DNA of 13,780 nt from NCBI GenBank assembly GCA_902489645.1, contig CABUAW010000062.1, positions 1 to 13,780 of the forward strand, given 5' to 3'. The DNA is from an uncultured Lachnospiraceae bacterium. GTDB taxonomy: Bacteria; Bacillota; Clostridia; Lachnospirales; Lachnospiraceae. Below the pieces are notes generated by a model. That model was not told where the DNA came from. It ran no database searches and saw only the letters and a list, made by a program, of their open reading frames with translations. Shown here piece by piece: positions 6,185-12,877 of the stretch. The first letter of the stretch is position 1; every line of letters begins with the position of its first letter. The translations under genes and the position numbers were made by a program.

Positions 6185-7120
6185 CTAAACGATTTCTATC
6201 TGTTTATGTCCGGCTTTAAAAATGTCTTTCGCAGCCGGCGTAATAATGACGCCCTTCGCGAAACGCAGCGTACCGCAGCTGCAGCTCTCCACCAGTTCTT
6301 TGGCTGTTTTTTCCGTGACAAGCTTTTCACGGATAATATCCTCCGAACATCCGGTTTCAGGCGCAGGTTCCTTCGCCCCGCCGCAGGACGGAGTTGCTTT
6401 CGAACCGACCGGCGCCGCATTTTCGCCGCACGTCTTTCCCTGCTGCTCTTCATTTAATATGGCACAGACATTTTTCACTACTTCGTTAATTAATTGTTCC
6501 ACATCCATCGCTGACATCCCCTTATTTTCACATGGCGTGCCATAAAGGATAAATGCTTCGGTACCTACCCGATACCCGCAGGCATTCGCCTCGTCAAAGT
6601 CAATGTGCATCGCCGGAGCAAATTTTTCGCTGACCCGAATCGGTACGTCTTCAAATATCACCTTCCGGTCGCTCTCAACCTCCACCCGGACCGTATCGCC
6701 ATTGGAAACGCCATATTCCAGCGCATCCTGAGGACGCATATGGATATGATTCCGCGCCACAATAACGCTGCCATTGGCCTTCATCTCGCCGTGGGAACCG
6801 ATAATCATCACATCCGATGCGCCGTCAAGATTCCCCGACAGATTTACCGGAGCCGTCAGACCGAGCTTTCTGCAGTCTGTCTTTGACAATTCCACCTGAA
6901 CCGCCGCTCTCGGCGGTCCGAGAACGGCCACATTTTCCACACAGCCATCTTTTGTTACCAGCTTTACTCTCTGTTCGCTCAAATACTCTCCGGGCTGGGA
7001 TAAATCCCGGCGTTTTTTTAGGGTCGCCCCTTCGCCGAAAAGTGTCTCAATTGCAGCCTGCGTTAAATGGACATGGCAGCCGGATGCTTCGATAAGAATT
7101 TTTTTTCTCTCTACACTCAT
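6185..7120 (-). CDS. pduL: PduL-type phosphotransacylase with an extra C-terminal region
   Basis: A 311-residue protein. Residues 1 to about 197 are a PduL-type phosphate acyltransferase, which makes acetyl phosphate from acetyl-CoA. The zinc-site histidines are visible: HVH (16-18), HIH in ARNHIHMRPQDAL (125-127), and MHIDFDEANACGY (H172). Ordinary PduL is about 210 residues; this one continues for about 100. It adds an amphipathic helix resembling a BMC targeting peptide (MDVEQLINEVVKNV, 205-218), a polar linker with Cys231, Cys246 and Cys258, and a final module (263-311) with VIITPAAKDI that resembles the EutT N-terminus. No N-terminal targeting peptide is seen. Its ATG overlaps the eutT stop by one base (TGATG), with AGGAGG 9 nt upstream; a GTG one codon earlier is possible. 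In Firmicute eut loci this gene is often called eutD. Confidence 0.9.
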   Translation of the reverse strand: MSVERKKILIEASGCHVHLTQAAIETLFGEGATLKKRRDLSQPGEYLSEQRVKLVTKDGCVENVAVLGPPRAAVQVELSKTDCRKLGLTAPVNLSGNLDGASDVMIIGSHGEMKANGSVIVARNHIHMRPQDALEYGVSNGDTVRVEVESDRKVIFEDVPIRVSEKFAPAMHIDFDEANACGYRVGTEAFILYGTPCENKGMSAMDVEQLINEVVKNVCAILNEEQQGKTCGENAAPVGSKATPSCGGAKEPAPETGCSEDIIREKLVTEKTAKELVESCSCGTLRFAKGVIITPAAKDIFKAGHKQIEIV

Positions 7121-7875
7121 CACTCTCTGCCTCCTTCATAATAACCTGCCAGCCATCGGCAAAATACAATATAGACGCCGCTGCTCAGGCGATTCAGATG
7201 CTGTATAATATCCGGGCGCTCCACGACTCCGTCCTCCGTCATAAAGGCATGGGCGGCGGCCAGCTCCACCTCCCGCACCTTCGTCCGAAGTCGGTTCAAA
7301 TCAGCCGCCATCCTTCCCATCTTATAATTCGGTATCGGATGGTCCATACCAAAATACCTTTTCACATTATGGGAATGTTCACGAAGCTCCTTATCATTCA
7401 TTCCAAGAATCGCCATTGGCTCCAGAGGCTCTTCCTTGACCTCCGCCCCGAGAATCTTTTGCGTTCCATAGAGAATATCGCCCAGGTCAGTCACCAGCTT
7501 TTCCTGATTCATGTCACAGGCTTCGGCCTGAAGGCAGATAATCTCCGCCTGGAGACTGTCAAGCTGCCCCCGAAACGCAATCCTCGGATGGGTTTTCGGC
7601 ACCAGAAGGTTTCCCCGCAAATGCGTCATATGCTCCGGCTTTTCACCGTAGCCCGCCCCTGTCTCGGCATCAATATATGTATGTTTCCCCTGTCTGGGAA
7701 GAGGCGTCCTGGTCATCACCGCCGACTGACTTTCCATGATTACCAGAGAAATCCCTCTGTCCCGGAGATATTCTTTGGCAAGAGGCGTCACAAACACATC
7801 CGGTTCAACACGATATTCGGTTGTACTCTCCGCAAGGGCGGCGGCTCTGAGCATGGTTTCTGTCAAAATTTTCAT
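7120..7875 (-). CDS. eutT: EutT: ATP:cob(I)alamin adenosyltransferase, metal-free type
   Basis: A 251-residue EutT homologue, which makes adenosylcobalamin, the cofactor of EutBC. It keeps the N-terminal module (KILTETMLRAA ... DVFVTPLAKEYLRDRGISL), THLRGN, THPRIAFRGQLDSLQAEI, and the conserved C-terminal block DLNRLRTKVREVE ... RPDIIQHLNRLSSGVY. The iron-binding CCxxC motif found in enteric EutT just before the THL segment is absent. That matches the Firmicute class, described in Listeria, which needs no metal ion. The ATG at 7875 has AGAGG 7 nt upstream; the TTG at 7881 is too close to that site to be the start. A direct repeat precedes the gene. It overlaps the PduL-like gene by one base. 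Confidence 0.93.
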   Translation of the reverse strand: MKILTETMLRAAALAESTTEYRVEPDVFVTPLAKEYLRDRGISLVIMESQSAVMTRTPLPRQGKHTYIDAETGAGYGEKPEHMTHLRGNLLVPKTHPRIAFRGQLDSLQAEIICLQAEACDMNQEKLVTDLGDILYGTQKILGAEVKEEPLEPMAILGMNDKELREHSHNVKRYFGMDHPIPNYKMGRMAADLNRLRTKVREVELAAAHAFMTEDGVVERPDIIQHLNRLSSGVYIVFCRWLAGYYEGGRE

Positions 7876-7902
7876 AACCAAACCTCTTCTTTAACCAAAC
7901 CT
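7875..7902. repeat. Direct repeat over the eutT translation start region
   Basis: TAACCAAACCT occurs at 7875-7885 and again at 7892-7902, 17 nt apart start to start. Read on the minus strand this is AGGTTTGGTTA twice. The second copy supplies the eutT ribosome binding site and runs into the ATG; the first copy has the same purine-rich start without a start codon. It fills nearly all of the 34-nt gap between eutM and eutT. Confidence 0.6.
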
Positions 7903-7909
7903 GACTTTA

Positions 7910-8194
7910 TTATTTTAAAGTAGGAAGGATATATTCAACTTCTTCATGTGGACGCGGAATAACATGAACGCTGATTAATTCTCCGACGTTGGCTGCCGCA
8001 GCCGCACCCGCATCTGTTGCGGCTTTTACAGCGCCGACATCCCCGCGGACCATAACGGTAACAAGTCCGCCGCCGACATGAACCTTACCGATTAATGTAA
8101 CGTTTGCCGCCTTTACCATCGCATCGGCCGCCTCAATTGCACCTACTAAACCTTTTGTTTCAATCATTCCTAAAGCCTGTACTACATCTGCCAT
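7910..8194 (-). CDS. eutM: EutM: hexameric BMC-H shell protein
   Basis: A 94-residue single BMC-domain protein, nearly the length of E. coli EutM. It has QALGMIETKGLVGAIEAADA (residues 6-25), the pore loop GGGL (41-44), VMVRGDVGAVKAATDAGAAA, and the C-terminal SVHVIPRPHEEVE. EutM forms flat hexamers that tile the facets, usually as the most abundant shell protein. It is the only standard BMC-H gene in the window. The ATG at 8194 has a full AGGAGG 9 nt upstream. It follows eutE by 46 nt, the longest gap in the operon; that gap is very AT-rich and holds a 12-bp palindrome (TTAAAATTTTAA, 8225-8236). Confidence 0.96.
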   Translation of the reverse strand: MADVVQALGMIETKGLVGAIEAADAMVKAANVTLIGKVHVGGGLVTVMVRGDVGAVKAATDAGAAAAANVGELISVHVIPRPHEEVEYILPTLK

Positions 8195-8240
8195 AATAAT
8201 TATCCTCCTTGAAATAAAATCATATTAAAATTTTAAATAA

Positions 8241-9740
8241 TTAACCTCGTAATTTTGCCAATACGGCCCGGGTAATCGCTTCCACATCTTCGGCTGTCAA
8301 TCCGCCGGACGGAATGGAATTTCCCGCAGCCCGGCAGCAGGACGCCTGTTCCGGTACGGGAACATTGTATTTCTTTCGGATGTCCGAAAGCTCCGTAACC
8401 CCGCAGGCCACCCGGCGGATGTTAATAAGATTCATCGGCGTAATATTATCCGATGTGGCGCTTCCGCCAACAGCGCCGCAGCCTAAGGTCAGTGCCGGAG
8501 CGAGATTCGTCGTTCCGCCGACGCCGCCTAAGGCCCCCGGTGTATTTACCAGCAGCCGGGATACCGGTTTCTTTAAGGCAAATTCCCGGATAACATCCGT
8601 ATCCTCGGAATGAATCGTCATCGTGTGTCCGACGCCCTCATTTTGAAGAATCTGAATACTACGCTCGCAGGCTTCCTGCCAGCCATCTTCAACAAAGAAC
8701 GCCAAAAGCGGACAAAGCTTTTCACGGGTATATGGATTTTTCCTGGATACCTCCGTCTGTCTGGACAAAAGCACCCGTGTTCCCGCAGGAATCTGGATAC
8801 CGGCCATATCCGCAATGGCCTGGGCCGACTTTCCGACAATCTTCGGATTCATCGTTCCATTATCACGCAGGATAAACCGGGCCACCTTTTCCGACTGGGC
8901 CGCATCCATAAAATAGCCGCCCTGACGCTTCACCTCTTCAACAACCTGGGCTTCGATACATTTCTCCGTCACAATGGACTGCTCAGAAGCGCAAATCGTT
9001 CCGTTATCAAAGGTCTTGCTGTCAAATATCCGCCGAACCGCTTCCGGTATGTTGGCCGTCCGCTCGATAAAGGACGGACCGTTGCCGGGGCCGACGCCAA
9101 TGGCCGGATTGCCCGAACTGTAGGCCGCGTGGACCATCGCCTCGCCGCCGGTAGCCAAAATAACTCCAATGTTTTTATCCTGCAAAAGTGCATCCGTCGC
9201 TTCAATGGTTGTCAGACGGATAACACCAACGAGACCCTCCGGCGCCCCCGCCTTTCTGGCCGCTTCCTGAATGACGTTTACTGTCTCTAAAATACAGTTC
9301 TTTGCACCCGGATGGGGGCTGATAACAATGGCATTGCCTGCCTTTAATGCGATTAATGTTTTATACATGACTGTGGAGGTCGGATTGGTCGATGGAATGA
9401 GTGCGGCGATAACCCCCATAGGAACGCCCACTTCCATAATTCCCTTCGCACCGTCCTCCCGAATCACACCAACGGTTTTCATATCCTTGATGGATTCATA
9501 GGTAATGGTACTGCCAAGAAGATTTTTCAGCACCTTGTCCTGCCAGACGCCAAATCCGGTTTCTTCGACGGCCATCTTGGCCAGACGCTCCGCATTGGCC
9601 GCACAGGCCTCTGCAATGGCCTTGACAATCTGGTCGATTTTTTGCTGGTCAAAGGTTCCGAAAACCTCCTGGGCTTTTTTTGCATCCCGAATCAAATCCC
9701 GAACTTCCTGGATTGACTGCAGGTCCATATCAAGTCCCAT
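8241..9740 (-). CDS. eutE: EutE: CoA-acylating acetaldehyde dehydrogenase
   Basis: A 499-residue aldehyde dehydrogenase-fold enzyme that oxidises acetaldehyde to acetyl-CoA with NAD+ and CoA. Seen: the cofactor-site stretch LIPSTNPTSTVMYKT (114-128), SPHPGAKN (141-148), ATGGEAMVHAA (196-206), and the catalytic cysteine Cys250 in FDNGTICASEQS. It is of the Firmicute type, close to the N-terminal half of AdhE-like enzymes, and longer than E. coli EutE (467). Enteric EutE carries its targeting peptide at the N-terminus. Here a Gly/Pro/Cys-containing linker (about 461-480) leads to a C-terminal amphipathic helix, LTAEDVEAITRAVLAKLRG (481-499). The ATG at 9740 has AAGGAGA upstream. It lies 32 nt after eutL. 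Confidence 0.95.
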   Translation of the reverse strand: MGLDMDLQSIQEVRDLIRDAKKAQEVFGTFDQQKIDQIVKAIAEACAANAERLAKMAVEETGFGVWQDKVLKNLLGSTITYESIKDMKTVGVIREDGAKGIMEVGVPMGVIAALIPSTNPTSTVMYKTLIALKAGNAIVISPHPGAKNCILETVNVIQEAARKAGAPEGLVGVIRLTTIEATDALLQDKNIGVILATGGEAMVHAAYSSGNPAIGVGPGNGPSFIERTANIPEAVRRIFDSKTFDNGTICASEQSIVTEKCIEAQVVEEVKRQGGYFMDAAQSEKVARFILRDNGTMNPKIVGKSAQAIADMAGIQIPAGTRVLLSRQTEVSRKNPYTREKLCPLLAFFVEDGWQEACERSIQILQNEGVGHTMTIHSEDTDVIREFALKKPVSRLLVNTPGALGGVGGTTNLAPALTLGCGAVGGSATSDNITPMNLINIRRVACGVTELSDIRKKYNVPVPEQASCCRAAGNSIPSGGLTAEDVEAITRAVLAKLRG

Positions 9741-9772
9741 ATATATATTCTCCTTTCCGGCTTATTTTTCTA

Positions 9773-10426
9773 TTAATACATCCGCGGATTATCCGCAATT
9801 TTGTTGACTGCTTCTGCAAAGGCTTCACAGGCCGCTTTGCAGGCCGCCTGCTCCCCGGTGAGAAGCCCCCCGGCAAAGTTCGTCTCCGAAGGCGGTCCGT
9901 AAAATACCTTCAATTCTACCTGAGCTTCTTTTAGAGCCGCATCCAGACCGACCATTGCCTCCAGCGGCGGGGCAATCAGATAGGCCATCGCCGTCCCTTC
10001 CGGAACCCTGGCCGCTTCCGACAAATAGCTTCCCGTTCTGGAAATACAGTGGGCAAAATAGACAATGGAATCATCACTGTTCGCACTGTAAAAGCAGGCA
10101 TCCTGCTCAATATACAGGATGGCCGCATCCAGACCGCTTCGGACTTCCGCCGGATTTCTCCCCGCCAGAATACCGATAAATTCACCGGCCAGTTTTGTAC
10201 TGGCATTGGCTGCTCCCGCATACATACTCCGGGCATAGGCCACCCGAACCTCCGCTTTTTTCGTAGCCTCGTCCAACGCCGCATAGGAAACATCGTCGCA
10301 GTCTGTCGTTATCAGACCGAGACTCCGTTCATCATCCCGGAGATTCAGCGCCTCCCTCAGCATCGGGTCAGCATTTGGAATCATTTTTACACTGAGGACC
10401 GTCGTTTTCATTTTATCATGCTTCAT
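9773..10426 (-). CDS. eutL: EutL: tandem BMC-domain (BMC-T) shell protein
   Basis: A 217-residue protein matching EutL along its whole length: RSLGLITTDCDDVSYAALDE (about 34-53), YARSMYAGAANAS, NPAEVRSGLDAAI, HCISRTGSYLSE, AYLIAPPLEAMVGLDAAL and PPSETNFAGGLLTGEQAACK. EutL has two permuted BMC domains and forms trimers with a gated pore, thought to pass larger molecules across the shell. The ATG at 10426 has AGGAGG 7 nt upstream; a second ATG five codons in has no such site. It is 11 nt after eutC. Confidence 0.96.
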   Translation of the reverse strand: MKHDKMKTTVLSVKMIPNADPMLREALNLRDDERSLGLITTDCDDVSYAALDEATKKAEVRVAYARSMYAGAANASTKLAGEFIGILAGRNPAEVRSGLDAAILYIEQDACFYSANSDDSIVYFAHCISRTGSYLSEAARVPEGTAMAYLIAPPLEAMVGLDAALKEAQVELKVFYGPPSETNFAGGLLTGEQAACKAACEAFAEAVNKIADNPRMY

Positions 10427-10437
10427 GTGACGTCCTC

Positions 10438-11484
10438 CTATTTTTTCAATTCGACGCCGCTGGCTTTGGCTTCCAATATTTTCTGAATGACGTCCACAAT
10501 ATAGGCCCCGGCTTCCACGGCCGGAATACCTCTGGAATGAATATTGGAAACGACCGTACGCCGCGCTTCCGGCATACCCACCGTCGCCTTATAGGCAATG
10601 TAGGCACTCATGCTTTCCGCCGTCGCCAGACCCGGACGCTCGCCGAGAAGGACGCAGGTTACCGTGGCATTCAGCGCCTCCGATATCTGGTCCATAGCCG
10701 CCACCCGTCCATTCTTCACAAAAAAGGGTGTTCCGACGGTCAGTCCCTTTGCTTTCAGGCCTTCCATGATAATCGGCAATATATTTTCAAGATTTGCCTC
10801 CACGGCCGTTGACGACAGGCCGTCGGCCGCGTAAATCTGTACGTCTATATCATGAACGCATTTAGATTTAATCGTTTCAAGTCCCTCCGGCGGGAAAATG
10901 CGCCCCAAATCCGGCCGGGTCAAAAACTGGGTCTTATCCGTACACCGGGTTTCCACCGTAAAAAGATTCAGCCGGTCCAAAAGCTCCTGACTGACATCCA
11001 TAAATACCGCATCCCGGGCCGCCGCATGGTCCGCCCGGAGGGTCAGCATGGTTTTTGTCTTTAACCGGGGTCCGCAGTTTCCGACGCCAATCCGGGCCGG
11101 AGTCCGGGCCATCATCCGTTCCAGCCCTTCCCGGTCCTCAATATGGTCCAAAAGAGGAATGGCCTTCACTTCCGGTGAAGTAATATCTGTCAGCCCTTCT
11201 TCATTTGCAAGGCTGTTTTTCTCCAAAACAGAATCCGATGACGGTTTTTCCATCATAAAGGACACGTCCATCGGAACCACCTCGGCAGCCTCCACCGGAC
11301 GGTCCTCCGTCCGCTCACCCCGCCGCGGATTCACAGCCTCCACCGGACAGCCCGACACTGTTCCCGGCTTCTCCCCAGAGGTCCTTCCCACACTGAAAGG
11401 TTTATTTTCTTCCGGGGCCGATGCCGGTTTCATACTTTGAAGTACCGCTTCAGCGATAGCATCAATCTGACTTTGTGTTAACAT
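10438..11484 (-). CDS. eutC: EutC: ethanolamine ammonia-lyase small subunit, with a long linker
   Basis: A 348-residue beta subunit of ethanolamine ammonia-lyase, which with EutB holds adenosylcobalamin. The core (about 115-348) shows RIGVGNCGPRLKTKTML, QFLTRPDLGRIFP, IYAADGLSSTAVEANLENIL, GTPFFVKNGRVAAMDQI and LLGERPGLATAESMSAYIAY. Residues 1-19 (MLTQSQIDAIAEAVLQSMK) form the amphipathic helix that, in enteric EutC, targets the enzyme to the microcompartment. A polar, low-complexity linker of about 90 residues follows, roughly 50 longer than in the 295-residue E. coli protein. The ATG at 11484 lies 6 nt after GGGGAGG; the ATG at 11490 touches that site and is unlikely. It starts 12 nt after eutB. 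Confidence 0.94.
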   Translation of the reverse strand: MLTQSQIDAIAEAVLQSMKPASAPEENKPFSVGRTSGEKPGTVSGCPVEAVNPRRGERTEDRPVEAAEVVPMDVSFMMEKPSSDSVLEKNSLANEEGLTDITSPEVKAIPLLDHIEDREGLERMMARTPARIGVGNCGPRLKTKTMLTLRADHAAARDAVFMDVSQELLDRLNLFTVETRCTDKTQFLTRPDLGRIFPPEGLETIKSKCVHDIDVQIYAADGLSSTAVEANLENILPIIMEGLKAKGLTVGTPFFVKNGRVAAMDQISEALNATVTCVLLGERPGLATAESMSAYIAYKATVGMPEARRTVVSNIHSRGIPAVEAGAYIVDVIQKILEAKASGVELKK

Positions 11485-11496
11485 TGGCATCCTCCC

Positions 11497-12867
11497 CTAT
11501 TTTCTGCTCAAGAATATGGTCGGGTCTCCGGCTCTGTCGGTCAACCGGCCATTTTCCATAATTCCCATCTTTTCCAGCCAGATTTCAAATTCTCTGATTG
11601 GACGTTTTCCTAAAGTTTCCCGTACCGCATTGACATCGTGATAGGCATTTGTCTGATAATTCAACATAATGTCGTCACTGCTCGGTACGCCTAATATGTA
11701 GTTCACGCCGGCCGCTCCGAGAAGCAGGGCGAGATTTTCAATATCATTCTGGTCCGCCTGCATATGATTTGTATAGCAGCAGTCACAGCCCATCGGCACG
11801 CCGGAAAGCTTGGCCATAAAGTGGTCCTCGAGTCCGGCCCGGATAACCTGCTTACTGTCATAAAGATATTCCGGTCCGATAAAGCCAACGACTGTATTGA
11901 CCATAAACGGTGCAAACTCTCTTGCATAACCATAGCACCGGGCTTCCATCGTCACCTGGTCCGCGCCGAAATGGGCGTCTGAGGAAAGCTCCGAGCCCTG
12001 ACCTGTTTCAAAGTACATGACATTCGGCCCGACGGCTGTTCCCTGCTTTTTAAGCAGCGCCTTTGCCTCCCGAATCGTATCCGTCGTAAATCCGAAGGCT
12101 CTGTTTCCCTTTTCGCTGCCTGCAATGGACTGGAATATCATATCGCAGGGAGCCCCCTGTTTGACCGCCTCAATCTGGGTCGTCACATGACCGAGAACAC
12201 AAATCTGAGTCGGTATTTCAAACTTATTCTTGACCTCGTCAAACCGCCGGAGTACCTCGGCCAGACTGGACACCGTATCATTGACCGGATTCAGACCAAT
12301 GAGGGCGTCGCCGCAGCCATAACTTAATCCCTCAAAGAGAGACGCCGTAATACCTTCCACATTATCCGTCGTATGATTTGGCTGAAGCCTTGTCGCCATC
12401 GTCCCCCGAAGGCCGATGGTCGTATTACACCGGGCCGGAACCTGTATCTTCTGAGCGCCGTAAATCAAATCCAGATTCGTCATTAATTTGGCTACTCCGG
12501 CCACCATCTCGCTGGTCAGCGCATGGGACATATCCCGAATCTGGGCTTCTGTCGTGGAATAGCTTAATATCCACTCTCTCAGGTCGCTGACCGTCCAGTT
12601 TTTTATCCTGTTATAAAAGACTTCGTTGATGCTGTCCTGATTCAGACGGGTGACATCGTCTTCTTCATAAGGAACGGCCGGATTTTCTCTCAAATCCTTC
12701 AACAGCATATTGGAAAGCACTTCCTTTGCGGCAATCCTCTCCAGGTCGGATGCGGCGGCCACTCCGGCCAGAATATCCCCGGACTTTTCTTCATTGGCCT
12801 TCGCCATGACTTCTTTCACCGAATCAAACGTGAAAATCTGTCCGCCTAATAATGTTTTATACGCCAT
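11497..12867 (-). CDS. eutB: EutB: ethanolamine ammonia-lyase large (catalytic) subunit
   Basis: A 456-residue TIM-barrel subunit of adenosylcobalamin-dependent ethanolamine ammonia-lyase (EC 4.3.1.7), converting ethanolamine to acetaldehyde and ammonia. With the start at MAYKTLLGG, the residues known from E. coli EutB fall at the same numbers: Arg160 and Gln162 (TRLQPNH), Asn193 (GLNPVND), Glu287 (MYFETGQGSE) and Asp362 (GCDCCYTNH). All are present, so it should be active. The ATG at 12867 has AGGTGG about 6 nt upstream; an ATG at 12885 would overlap eutA and lacks this support. It lies 10 nt after eutA. Confidence 0.97.
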   Translation of the reverse strand: MAYKTLLGGQIFTFDSVKEVMAKANEEKSGDILAGVAAASDLERIAAKEVLSNMLLKDLRENPAVPYEEDDVTRLNQDSINEVFYNRIKNWTVSDLREWILSYSTTEAQIRDMSHALTSEMVAGVAKLMTNLDLIYGAQKIQVPARCNTTIGLRGTMATRLQPNHTTDNVEGITASLFEGLSYGCGDALIGLNPVNDTVSSLAEVLRRFDEVKNKFEIPTQICVLGHVTTQIEAVKQGAPCDMIFQSIAGSEKGNRAFGFTTDTIREAKALLKKQGTAVGPNVMYFETGQGSELSSDAHFGADQVTMEARCYGYAREFAPFMVNTVVGFIGPEYLYDSKQVIRAGLEDHFMAKLSGVPMGCDCCYTNHMQADQNDIENLALLLGAAGVNYILGVPSSDDIMLNYQTNAYHDVNAVRETLGKRPIREFEIWLEKMGIMENGRLTDRAGDPTIFLSRK

Positions 12868-12877
12868 ACTGCACCAC

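Noticed and set aside
8195..8240. AT-rich gap between eutE and eutM with the palindrome TTAAAATTTTAA (8225-8236) and a TATGAT box (8219-8224), as an internal promoter or terminator
   Set aside because: No acceptable -35 lies 16-18 nt upstream (AGGTTA), and an A/T-only 12-bp palindrome makes no stable hairpin. The ribosome binding site of eutM explains the useful part of the gap.
8610..9290. Long open frames on the plus strand opposite the eut genes, e.g. 226 codons opposite eutE
   Set aside because: Their protein sequences resemble no family, and they lie exactly antisense to strongly conserved enzymes. They arise from the GC-rich third positions of the real genes.
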